Shown here piece after piece: positions 18,370 to 25,807 of a stretch of DNA of 64,000 bases (positions are counted from its first letter, which is position 1; each line of letters opens with the position of its first letter). The notes beneath the pieces were generated by a model. It did not search any database. It was given only the letters and a program-made list of their open reading frames with translations, and was not told the origin of the DNA. The position numbers and the translations under genes are program-made. Origin of the DNA: Hymenobacter busanensis (GTDB lineage Bacteria > Bacteroidota > Bacteroidia > Cytophagales > Hymenobacteraceae); NCBI RefSeq assembly GCF_008727865.1, contig NZ_VTWU01000004.1:62001-126000 (forward strand), written 5' to 3'.

Positions 18370-20208
18370 ATGTCTTCTTTTAACATTCAATCAGCGGGTG
18401 AACTCGGGGATTATTTGGATAGTTGCTGGGCCACATGGAACTCTAGTTTTTCAAAACTCGAAGTACTCCGGACTATTTCGGCAAGCATTAGTCCGGAATA
18501 CACCGAATTGAAAGACATAGTGGGCCTAGAGCATTTGCTGCTAGGTCTATATTTCGATGGTAGTGAAGTCCGCTCCGGGGTTGTCGCCACCACTACCGAA
18601 GGGGAAACGGTATCCTCGCCAGGTCTTGAGAATCTTAACCCGCGTGCGTTTGAATACATTGAATTCCGTGCGGCGTCCTCGACCAATCACTTTTTAAAAG
18701 CGCGGTACGCCTTGCTTTTGTGGAATGCACCGAAGCCATACAAAAATGGGCGCTTCGGGAAGTTCGCATTTGATGAGCTTCTAGCTGCTTTATCTATTGC
18801 TGATTGCGTTGGAGAAGCACAGCATGATTGTGTTGAGGCGCTAGATACATTGTGTGCCCTCTCTGAGCTTTTTCGGCACCGGCCTGGTGAAATTGTGCAT
18901 GAACTCATTTCTAGAATAGATGCGAGGTCCCCGTTTTGGCTAGGTGGTCGCGTCTTTCTGGCGCAAATGGTTGTTAAATACAACAAACTGTTTAACAAGA
19001 ATGTCGCCGACGAAACTTGGCTGCAAGCCTGCGCAAACCTTTTCGAGGAGTGTCTTGCATCGAATGAATTCCACCTTTGCGACGAATTAGGCAATGCGGC
19101 AATAGCGCTTGCGCAACGAAACAATATCTCCCCCAAAGACTGGTATCAGCGGCTAGGTCAATCGCACGAAGCACAGGCTGCATCGCGTCTTGATGACGAA
19201 TCAGGTCTCGCACCACTAGAACTCTATCGGCTTGCTCTGGAGCACTATCGCCATACGGACGATGATGATGCAATTGAAAGAGTCTCGCAACGGCTTATGG
19301 AGCTAAAACCTAAAATCAGACTAAACACCGTGACAACCAAATTAAGTAATGAGCATGCACAGCAATTGCATGCGGACATTCAACAAAACACCTCTCAAGT
19401 GCTGTCTATGAACAGCGACGAGATTTACTACTACCTCACCGCTAGTAAAGCAGTAATACCGTCATTGACTCAATTGCGAGAACAAACAGCCAATGAGAAA
19501 GACAGCCTGTCGGCCATTTTAGGTACCACCTTTATGGACGGGAACAAAAACACGCAAAGGGGCGCGTCCGAACCGGGTGCTGCATTTCACCAGCGTGTTA
19601 TGCGTAATTACGGCATGAACATGTCGTTTCGCCTACTATACCTGCGTCCAATCTTCATCGAAGGCACCGCGAGCGGCAAACTCTCCTACGAGTCATTGCG
19701 GGGGTACCTAGAAAGCTCGTGGGTTTCAAGTTCGCTGCGTGAAATCGATACAGCCGGCGTGCCCCTAGATTACTCATGGGCTGACCTTGTATACCCGAGC
19801 CTACGCGAGTTCTTCCTACAACTCGGGTCATCCCTCAAGGAAGGCATAGAGCCCTCCTTTGTGATGTGTTTGGACTCCCTTACCGTAAAGTTTGAGGGCC
19901 TTTTGCGCGACTTTGCGCGACATGCAGGAATCAATACAACGGTTGTAGGACGCCATGATGACTTGCGCGAGATGTACGTTGACGAGATACTGGAGCAACC
20001 TAAAATCCAAAGCTTGTTCGATGAAGATTGCTTGGTCTTCTTCAAGTACGTTTTCTTATCGAGTGGAAAAAACATTCGGAACGACGTAGCTCATTGCTTT
20101 TATCGGCATCTTAACCAATATAGTTTGGACAAAATGATATTGGTTATCTGTGCGTTCCTGAGGCTCGCGGGGTTTGAGTTTAACAGTGAGGCTGTCACCA
20201 CGGCGTAG
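18370..20208 (+). CDS. DUF4209-type protein with C-terminal HEPN-like RNxxxH motif
   Basis: 612-residue, mostly alpha-helical protein with no signal peptide. The C-terminal region carries FLSSGKNIRNDVAHCFYRHL with Arg570, Asn571 and His575. DUF4209 proteins are known for a conserved RNxxxHG; here the Gly is Cys576. The spacing Rx4H with a polar residue after Arg is also the catalytic signature of HEPN ribonucleases, which are common in defence and toxin systems. The first 400 residues are helical and unrecognised. Codon use and GC are lower than in the metal cassette, consistent with a separate acquisition. The ATG at 18370 is taken because it follows the promoter at 18315; a TTG at 18349 is less likely. 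RNase activity is inference. Confidence 0.7.
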   Translation: MSSFNIQSAGELGDYLDSCWATWNSSFSKLEVLRTISASISPEYTELKDIVGLEHLLLGLYFDGSEVRSGVVATTTEGETVSSPGLENLNPRAFEYIEFRAASSTNHFLKARYALLLWNAPKPYKNGRFGKFAFDELLAALSIADCVGEAQHDCVEALDTLCALSELFRHRPGEIVHELISRIDARSPFWLGGRVFLAQMVVKYNKLFNKNVADETWLQACANLFEECLASNEFHLCDELGNAAIALAQRNNISPKDWYQRLGQSHEAQAASRLDDESGLAPLELYRLALEHYRHTDDDDAIERVSQRLMELKPKIRLNTVTTKLSNEHAQQLHADIQQNTSQVLSMNSDEIYYYLTASKAVIPSLTQLREQTANEKDSLSAILGTTFMDGNKNTQRGASEPGAAFHQRVMRNYGMNMSFRLLYLRPIFIEGTASGKLSYESLRGYLESSWVSSSLREIDTAGVPLDYSWADLVYPSLREFFLQLGSSLKEGIEPSFVMCLDSLTVKFEGLLRDFARHAGINTTVVGRHDDLREMYVDEILEQPKIQSLFDEDCLVFFKYVFLSSGKNIRNDVAHCFYRHLNQYSLDKMILVICAFLRLAGFEFNSEAVTTA

Positions 20209-20366
20209 GGTGCAAGCAAATTAATGGATTGATTTAATGACCTGATTTTTAAGAGGTTAATATGTGCAAATTCCAACTGTATTGGAATTGCTAAATTTTT
20301 TGCTGGCGTTTGGAACTATTCGATGAATACTTGTCTTGGCATATATAAGACATTTACTGTTCAGCT

Positions 20367-20729
20367 ATGGGAAACGGTTCCAAACAACACCGGCCAAAAC
20401 CGAAGGCAATGCCTAGCAATGCGATGGTTAGCGGCGAAATTAGCGATATGCCCTCCAGTGGCGGTGGGTCAGGTCAACTCCAAGGAGAGTTGGACATTCC
20501 GCTTATAAAGCTAGTCGAGGAGGTCGTTCTTGCTTCTGACTTGGGAGACACAGTCTATTTGGAGCTCCGGAACGGGGAGTACGAAGCCACCATAGATGGA
20601 AGGCGGCTGGGGATGGTCTCAAGTCATTATGCTGTTGACCTAGCCCCTAAGAGCACCTACCGAGGGCACCTCGTCAAGAAAAGTGCTGCCCCGCTTGCAG
20701 CTGTCGTGCGCGTTCGAATTAGTGCTTAA
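20367..20729 (+). CDS. Hypothetical protein, first gene of an unknown two-gene module
   Basis: 120-residue cytoplasmic protein, not recognised. Residues 1-45 are polar, Lys/Pro/Ser/Gly-rich and probably disordered. From about residue 46 (IPLIKLVEEVVLASDLGDTVYLELRNGEYEATIDGRRLG) it looks like a small beta-rich domain with alternating hydrophobics. The stop is 11 nt before the next start, so the two genes are likely co-translated and may act as partners. The 158-nt gap after the DUF4209 gene is AT-rich and holds no clear promoter box. Confidence 0.65.
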   Translation: MGNGSKQHRPKPKAMPSNAMVSGEISDMPSSGGGSGQLQGELDIPLIKLVEEVVLASDLGDTVYLELRNGEYEATIDGRRLGMVSSHYAVDLAPKSTYRGHLVKKSAAPLAAVVRVRISA

Positions 20730-20740
20730 GAACGGTCGGC

Positions 20741-21982
20741 ATGGCACAGGCAGCTTTAGCTTATTCGCCCTCTCTGTTCAATGATTGTGCAACAAGCTGC
20801 GAAGCTTACCTTGCTTGCGGCGGTGGGTACGGTACTGCACCATGCGGGTGTGCATGGAAATGGAGGGATGAGCGACGGCACGCGTGCGAGAGTTGCTACC
20901 TAGTTTGTCGTGAGCGGAAAGCTGGTGCACAGCCCAAAGGCCACTTGAATACTTTCGCTCAGCACATCGCAACTGGGCTCCCCTTGGAGCGTTTACGACT
21001 GACTCAAGACCAGCCGTTGCCGTTCCCGTTATTCATTCCCACTAAAACCGCTGATTTAGCTGGGCTTCAAGTTCGGTTACCACTCCAGTGGGCTGCAGTG
21101 GATGCCAAAGGGTTGTTGAACTGGCGCAAGCAACGCGGTGCCGATTTGAAGCCGGTTTTCGACGGTGCCGATTCTCTCGCAGTGCGGGATTACCTTCACG
21201 TGAATGCAGAATGCGAACTACTGGCAGTGCTTAATGCCCAAGACAAAATATTAGAAAGTTTCTGGGCAATGCCCCGCCGTAAGGCGTTAAGCGCTTTGAG
21301 AGCCAGTGGCTTCGTTGCAAGTACCGGACCTACCTTCTCGGTAAGCACCTTGACCACTGGGGGGACTCTGGTGCCACGAGCACACAATCTGGTCATGCAG
21401 ATGCGACACCACCGTGTTCTGCATGAGATCCAGGAAGCTGATTTGGTGTCCATACCGAATTTGTATTGGGAAGACCAAAGAGACCAGCAGGAGTGGATTA
21501 CATGGCTTAAGGAGTCTCCGTCAGTGTCCGTCATTTCGCGTGATTTCACGCGCACGAGAAGCCAGCGCGCGTTTATGGACAAACTGAATGGGCTAATGGA
21601 GTTGTTGGCGGCTGTAGGCAGGCCATTCCATGTCCTGGTTGTGGGCGCTGGGCCAGCTCACGCGCCGAGCGCCTTGGCTCGTTTGGCAGAACTTGGGTTC
21701 ACTGGTTCCATCATCACATCAGACCCTTTGCTTAAAGCCAGTCACGGTAGGCAGTATGTGCGGAATGCGCGAGGGCGGTTGATTTATGCTCCCTGCCCTG
21801 ACTCTGACATCGAGGAGTTGTGCCTGTACAATATGCGGGTGTTGGAAGATGCCCTGTTTGAAGCGGTCAGCAATACGTCCATGGCAGCGCGAGCGGTACG
21901 AAATCTTTTGCCAATTGATGTCGCTGCAACCACACGACCTTTGGATGTGCACTGGCTTTCTGCAACGGGACGGGCGGCTTAG
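20741..21982 (+). CDS. Cys-rich protein of unknown function, possibly TIM-barrel (DUF4417-like)
   Basis: 413 residues. Eight Cys lie in the first 56 residues (positions 16, 20, 26, 35, 37, 49, 52, 56), which looks like a metal or Fe-S binding module. The rest has a repeating strand-helix pattern. The stretch from FWAMPRRKAL through PTFSVSTL to SIPNLYWEDQRDQQEWITWL recalls the layout of DUF4417 proteins, and HVLVVGAGPAHAPSALARLAELGFTGSIITSDP recalls a TIM-barrel end as in tRNA-guanine transglycosylase-like enzymes. Both are weak, from-memory likenesses. It follows the 120-residue gene by 11 nt. Island location and link to that gene suggest an accessory, perhaps defence or nucleic-acid-modifying role, but this is speculation. 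Confidence 0.6.
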   Translation: MAQAALAYSPSLFNDCATSCEAYLACGGGYGTAPCGCAWKWRDERRHACESCYLVCRERKAGAQPKGHLNTFAQHIATGLPLERLRLTQDQPLPFPLFIPTKTADLAGLQVRLPLQWAAVDAKGLLNWRKQRGADLKPVFDGADSLAVRDYLHVNAECELLAVLNAQDKILESFWAMPRRKALSALRASGFVASTGPTFSVSTLTTGGTLVPRAHNLVMQMRHHRVLHEIQEADLVSIPNLYWEDQRDQQEWITWLKESPSVSVISRDFTRTRSQRAFMDKLNGLMELLAAVGRPFHVLVVGAGPAHAPSALARLAELGFTGSIITSDPLLKASHGRQYVRNARGRLIYAPCPDSDIEELCLYNMRVLEDALFEAVSNTSMAARAVRNLLPIDVAATTRPLDVHWLSATGRAA

Positions 21983-22028
21983 GCCATGGGCCATGCGGCC
22001 TGCGTTTAGGCTCTTGGTATATTCTTTC

Positions 22029-22271
22029 CTACTCGAAGGGCACGTCTACTAGGTCCCGCAACGAAAGCTCAAGCGCACGGGCCAGCGAGATAAGCACATC
22101 GAGGGTGGCCGCGGCCTGGGCATGCTCGATGCGCTGAACCGTTGGTTTTGAAATGTCCGCGTGGTCAGCCAGTGCTTGTTGGCTCATGCCGCGGTCCTCG
22201 CGCAGCTTGCGCAAATGACGCCCAAATGCATGGATACCGGCTGGATTTTTCACGAAGGCAAGCTCCGTCAC
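22029..22271 (-). CDS. XRE family helix-turn-helix regulator
   Basis: 80-residue DNA-binding protein consisting almost wholly of one Cro/CI-type HTH: FGRHLRKLREDRGMSQQALADHADISKPTVQRIEHAQAAATLDVLISLARALELSLRDLV. It starts with GTG at 22271 and is divergent from the gene at 22346, with an AT-rich gap (TCATATAAGATGTCATTATATA) that is a plausible operator. It is convergent with the 413-residue gene. It probably controls itself and the divergent gene. Confidence 0.85.
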   Translation of the reverse strand: MTELAFVKNPAGIHAFGRHLRKLREDRGMSQQALADHADISKPTVQRIEHAQAAATLDVLISLARALELSLRDLVDVPFE

Positions 22272-22310
22272 CTACCCAAATCTGCTGGCATCATATAAGA
22301 TGTCATTATA

Positions 22311-22318
22311 TATCTTTG
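22311..22318 (+). promoter_or_regulatory. -7 promoter element (TATCTTTG) of the divergent 131-aa gene
   Basis: Exact TAnnTTTG match, 27 nt before the ATG at 22346, inside the AT-rich region shared with the XRE gene. Confidence 0.55.
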
Positions 22319-22345
22319 CCGCCGTTCCACAAGTGCAGCTCGCTT

Positions 22346-22741
22346 ATGACCACTGAACGGTTTTACCTCGCTCCCAGGACTACGTTAGAAGTTATGTGGG
22401 CCAGTCGCCTCACCAATTTGTTAGATGAGTATACCAGAAGGTGCGCGGTAAGCAAAGGCGTTAGCTGGGAGGAATACGACGATGCAAATCTGGAAGAGGC
22501 CCGAAAGGAGATGACGGCCACTATGGACAATGTGCGTCCGTTCATCAAGCGCATCAAGGAAAGCACGAAACAGTTACCCGTCATAGGCGACCGAATCATG
22601 TGTGCACCTGGTACAGTAGATGCCGATGCCCGCGTCGCAGAACGCATATTTTATGCCCCTCGCCACGAGCCAAGCATTTTGGGAGTGGTTTATTTTCTAG
22701 ACACTGACCAGTACGACCATCTGGCCGAATACGAGCGATAA
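22346..22741 (+). CDS. Hypothetical protein divergent from the XRE regulator
   Basis: 131-residue acidic protein, unrecognised, predicted mostly helical in its first two thirds (VMWASRLTNLLDEYTRRC ... RKEMTATMDNVRPFIKRIKES), ending in a short beta-like part (ILGVVYFLDTDQYDHLAEYER). There is no signal peptide. The ATG at 22346 is favoured by the promoter at 22311; longer frames back to 22142 would run through the regulator gene. Pairing with a small HTH protein could mean a regulated accessory gene; the Met-rich and Cys-poor sequence gives no toxin motif. Confidence 0.6.
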   Translation: MTTERFYLAPRTTLEVMWASRLTNLLDEYTRRCAVSKGVSWEEYDDANLEEARKEMTATMDNVRPFIKRIKESTKQLPVIGDRIMCAPGTVDADARVAERIFYAPRHEPSILGVVYFLDTDQYDHLAEYER

Positions 22742-22758
22742 GCTGTATGAATCGCAAA

Positions 22759-22804
22759 GCGCCCTGCGGGTTTACCTCGTAAATCAGGCAAACTCGCAGG
22801 GCGC
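22759..22804. terminator. Strong hairpin between convergent genes, likely bidirectional terminator
   Basis: GCGCCCTGCG (22759-22768) pairs perfectly with CGCAGGGCGC (22795-22804), and inner GTTT/AAAC bases extend the stem. It sits between the stop of the 131-residue gene and the stop of the primase-helicase gene. There is no strong T tract. Confidence 0.55.
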
Positions 22805-22856
22805 GTAATTCAGTGAATCTGACGAATGCTCAGCCTCCAGCCAGATGCCGAGATGG

Positions 22857-24941
22857 TTAAGCAATAGCTGCCATGGGACGCTCTTGTTGGGCTTGTGTCA
22901 AATCCCACGTCCCATCTCCTATAGGCGCGGGACGTTGGGATTTGGGAATGATGGTTTTCAGCTCGCGATGCAGGGTGCTTTTTGAAAGTCCTGATACGCC
23001 CGAGGAAGCCGCTTCTGACGCCAACACCTTTTCGATTTGGACGAGTGTGGAACCCCCTTCTCGCAATTCGCGGGCTTTCTGTAGCAGCTCATCACGGCGT
23101 GATGGTAGCACAGGCTTACCAAGACCGTCCTCTGGCCGTTTCACCAAGGTGCTCAACTCAGCTCGTTCTCCAGTGTATTGGAAACACAGGTCTTTGAAGG
23201 ACAAGGCATAGCTTCTCTGCTTTACGTCTGTCGGCAAGTAGTTGCCCTTCAACACACAAAGGTGGCGCACGTTGGGGTCGTGAGAGTCTACGCGTAACTC
23301 GCAAACCACTCGCATTTTTGCTTCCAGGCCTTGGCTGCCCAACAAATTGTTCTTGGACGGCTCACGCTCTTCCGCCCGCTTGCCGGTGTGGTGCATAAAG
23401 AGGACCAGGCAATCGTGTTTTACGGCCAGATGGTGGTAGCTATTGACAAAGCTCCGTACCTCGTTGGAGGAGTTCATGTTGCCTTGGTACAGGTCGCCGA
23501 GCGCGTCAACTACTACTAAATCGGCCGGTTCGTTCGTTAGCATCGCGTCCAGCTTCGCCACCAGATTTGGTGTGTCGAAAACAAACCGAAGATTCGTTTT
23601 GGCTGCGGGGGGGACATTACGGCCTGCAAGTTGTATTTGCAGTTGAGCTGCCACGGCCTCATCACCGTCCTCAGTACTCACGTAAATGGCCCGCTGGTGT
23701 ATCGTATGGAGTTTAAACCCAAGGAACTCTTCCTCGTTCATGGCGACAGCCAAGCTCAACTGGCGCAAGAAGGACGACTTGCCCGTATCGCTGCTACCAG
23801 CTAAGCACGCTACTCCTTGGCGCTGAAAAATTGGGCTGACCAACTTCGGTACTTCCACTGTGGAGCGCCCCAATAGGTCACCTAGACTGAACACACCCGA
23901 CCACGTGGGATACTCCGTCGTTGCTGGTATCGGCAAGGGGGCTTCTAGTTGACGTGCTGAGTTCAGAGCTTGGGTGAAAAGGTCTACCTGCAAACGCCCT
24001 TGCCCTACGGCGCGGAAGAAATCGGACACATCCTTGCCATAGGGCTCAAGCGCGGCAGGCAATTCAAGCACGCCCCAACCGTATGCGCGACTGAGCTTTG
24101 CACTTTGTTCGCGTCCTGTTTTGTCAGTATCGTAACAGACCAAGACCTTCGAAAACCGCTGCAGACGTTCCAGCAAGCCGTCAGGTGGAAGAGCCGTTTC
24201 ACTGCTTAGACTAATAGCGGGATACCCGTGCGCCTGCAAGCACATTGCATCCTTTTCACCCGCTGCCAGAATTACCAAGTCGCCGGTGGTGGGCAAGCAG
24301 TTTAATCCGAAGACATAGCCCTGGGGTTGCCCGCCTACCCAACAAAACGATTTTGGCTTAGGTCGGTAAATTTTCCATTGGCCCGCCGCCGCTTGGTAGC
24401 TAAAAATGGGCTGCTCAGTGGACCCACGTACGGTGTAAGTCGTTCCGTCGCGCTTTGTTGCGCAGTAGCTCTCCACGGCAGCCACGCCGTTTTTCTCCAG
24501 CACTTCGACGGGTATACCGTATTGCGCCCAAAAAGCCACGTCTTCCGAATCGAAGTTAGGCTTTGAACAAACGGTATGTTCGGCGTACTTATCGACGTTA
24601 TAAGCCCCGGGAGGTTCGTGCTGATGGATGATATACGAAGGCTCCGCTTCTCCCACCAAATTAAGGTCATTGCCGATGCGCTGCATGGCCTCGTTTGCAT
24701 CACAATTGTGGAGGCGCATTACCAAGTCGATGCAGCTGCCATTGTCACCGTCAACAGCAAAGTCCTTGTAACGCCACTCGCCGTGCCGGTCTTGGTAGAC
24801 GTTGAATGACGGCGTTTCCTGCTTACTGTCAACAAAAGGGTTCTGGAAGTTGAGACCAGGCTTTGGCTTGAACCCCAAATAGCGCTCAAACACATCCAGC
24901 CCGCTTTCGGTCAGGGCGAGAATTTGCTGCCGATTCAGCAT
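22857..24941 (-). CDS. TOPRIM and RecA-like primase-helicase of the mobile element
   Basis: 694-residue replication-type protein. The N-terminus resembles a CHC2-primase fold without zinc ligands (FQNPFVDSKQETPSFNVYQDRHGEWRYKDF). A TOPRIM domain follows, with AAGEKDAMCL near 221 and CYDTDKTGR near 267. The C-terminal ATPase has Walker A GSSDTGKSS near 380 and Walker B LVVVDALGD near 472, then LFMHHTGKR, as in RepA/DnaB-family ATPases. The extreme C-terminus has a helix-turn-helix-like stretch (GVSGLSKSTLHRELKTI). It is the last gene of a three-gene set; its ATG overlaps the preceding gene by 7 nt. It probably starts replication of the excised island. Confidence 0.85.
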   Translation of the reverse strand: MLNRQQILALTESGLDVFERYLGFKPKPGLNFQNPFVDSKQETPSFNVYQDRHGEWRYKDFAVDGDNGSCIDLVMRLHNCDANEAMQRIGNDLNLVGEAEPSYIIHQHEPPGAYNVDKYAEHTVCSKPNFDSEDVAFWAQYGIPVEVLEKNGVAAVESYCATKRDGTTYTVRGSTEQPIFSYQAAAGQWKIYRPKPKSFCWVGGQPQGYVFGLNCLPTTGDLVILAAGEKDAMCLQAHGYPAISLSSETALPPDGLLERLQRFSKVLVCYDTDKTGREQSAKLSRAYGWGVLELPAALEPYGKDVSDFFRAVGQGRLQVDLFTQALNSARQLEAPLPIPATTEYPTWSGVFSLGDLLGRSTVEVPKLVSPIFQRQGVACLAGSSDTGKSSFLRQLSLAVAMNEEEFLGFKLHTIHQRAIYVSTEDGDEAVAAQLQIQLAGRNVPPAAKTNLRFVFDTPNLVAKLDAMLTNEPADLVVVDALGDLYQGNMNSSNEVRSFVNSYHHLAVKHDCLVLFMHHTGKRAEEREPSKNNLLGSQGLEAKMRVVCELRVDSHDPNVRHLCVLKGNYLPTDVKQRSYALSFKDLCFQYTGERAELSTLVKRPEDGLGKPVLPSRRDELLQKARELREGGSTLVQIEKVLASEAASSGVSGLSKSTLHRELKTIIPKSQRPAPIGDGTWDLTQAQQERPMAAIA

Positions 24942-25240
24942 GACACACCTCCCTTCTTGCTGAATTCTGGAAGGGCGTACTTACGCTCTTCTTGCAGCTC
25001 CGTTTGTTGGTGAACAGGTAATACTCTACCCCCGCGGTGATGGACATACGATGTCCAAAAAAGGGTAATGCCTGCGCTGGAAAACTCGGAGTCATTGGAA
25101 TAACTCGTGGTGCCAAACGCACACAAGTAAACCTCCTGACAGGCCCACACCATTAGTTGGGCTTGGCATGTGTTGTGGAGTATGGGCACACGTAACTGCA
25201 GCGCCAAAGCTCCGGAATGAGTGAATAGGTGTGCCTGCAT
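24935..25240 (-). CDS. Small hypothetical protein between HTH and primase-helicase
   Basis: 101 residues, unrecognised, with several Cys and Trp and a basic C-terminus (ELQEERKYALPEFSKKGGVSC). It is accepted as a gene because of the junctions: its ATG (25238-25240) overlaps the stop of the HTH gene as TAATG, and its end overlaps the primase-helicase start by 7 nt. This tight coupling suggests a helper of excision or replication. The sequence alone would not justify it. Confidence 0.5.
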   Translation of the reverse strand: MQAHLFTHSGALALQLRVPILHNTCQAQLMVWACQEVYLCAFGTTSYSNDSEFSSAGITLFWTSYVHHRGGRVLPVHQQTELQEERKYALPEFSKKGGVSC

Positions 25241-25668
25241 TAAATGCTAACGGCTACCTGTTGGGGCTGGAACTGACGACGTGCGTGCTTGCGCGTACCA
25301 TCGGAACGCGTTTGCTTCTGCAAAGCCTGGTTCAGTTCATTGCGGTCAAAGAATGTAATTCCACGCTCGTCCAGTTTGAAGCGGGAAATCAGACCCTTCT
25401 TGGCCCAGCGGTGAATAGTTTGCCGACATACCCCAAAGAGGACAGCGGCTTCCTTAACACTTAACCACTCATGAGAGGGTTGGTCGGCAGTAGCTTGCAG
25501 CGATATTGCCGCTAGACGTGCCGTAAGCTTCTCCTCGACGATGTGCTCGACTAAGGAAGCGAGGGCCTCGAAGAGGCCGGTTGGCATGCTGGCCCCACTC
25601 AAAGGAGGAGCAAACATACCTTCACGGGTCGAAAGACCAGCGTGATGGAAGTGGGTTGATAAGTTCAT
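25240..25668 (-). CDS. Excisionase-like helix-turn-helix protein
   Basis: 142 residues. A central MerR/excisionase-type HTH (LSVKEAAVLFGVCRQTIHRWAKKGLISRFKLDERGITFFDRNEL) is preceded by a helical region (GLFEALASLVEHIVEEKLTARL) likely for oligomerisation and followed by a basic tail. Such proteins in Bacteroidota elements often direct excision or regulate the neighbouring replication gene. It is the first gene of the three-gene unit that ends with the primase-helicase and lies 139 nt from the integrase stop. A promoter box and a palindrome lie upstream. Confidence 0.8.
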   Translation of the reverse strand: MNLSTHFHHAGLSTREGMFAPPLSGASMPTGLFEALASLVEHIVEEKLTARLAAISLQATADQPSHEWLSVKEAAVLFGVCRQTIHRWAKKGLISRFKLDERGITFFDRNELNQALQKQTRSDGTRKHARRQFQPQQVAVSI

Positions 25669-25692
25669 TAGCCCGATGGGGCAACGAAGAAA

Positions 25693-25711
25693 AGAATGCC
25701 TTATGCATTCT
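25693..25711. promoter_or_regulatory. Palindrome between promoter and excisionase-like gene, candidate operator
   Basis: AGAATGC (25693-25699) and GCATTCT (25705-25711) form a perfect 7-bp inverted repeat with a 5-nt spacer. It lies just downstream of the -7 box at 25719-25726, about where transcription would start, and would suit autoregulation by the HTH protein. Confidence 0.4.
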
Positions 25712-25718
25712 CACTTTA

Positions 25719-25726
25719 CAAAAGTA
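25719..25726 (-). promoter_or_regulatory. Promoter (TTG - 19 nt - TACTTTTG) of the excision/replication operon
   Basis: On the minus strand a TTG, 19 nt, then TACTTTTG match both Bacteroidota promoter elements. The start codon at 25668 follows after about 50 nt. Confidence 0.6.
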
Positions 25727-25807
25727 TGCACCGGTGTGTTATCCCCAACGCAGGGGGGGGTGAATTTTCGTGTGCCGGAGCTATGTATTTGATTTTTAGG
25801 CGAAAAA

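Noticed and set aside
20323-20508. 61-codon frame overlapping the 120-residue gene
   Set aside because: It is in another frame and overlaps the better-supported gene, which is spaced 11 nt before its partner.
22029-22741. Classical toxin-antitoxin operon
   Set aside because: The genes are divergent rather than overlapping in one operon, and the 131-residue product shows no HigB, RelE or HipA-like motif.
24886-25122. 78-codon minus-strand frame
   Set aside because: It overlaps both the coupled 101-residue gene and the primase-helicase start in a different frame, without junction evidence.
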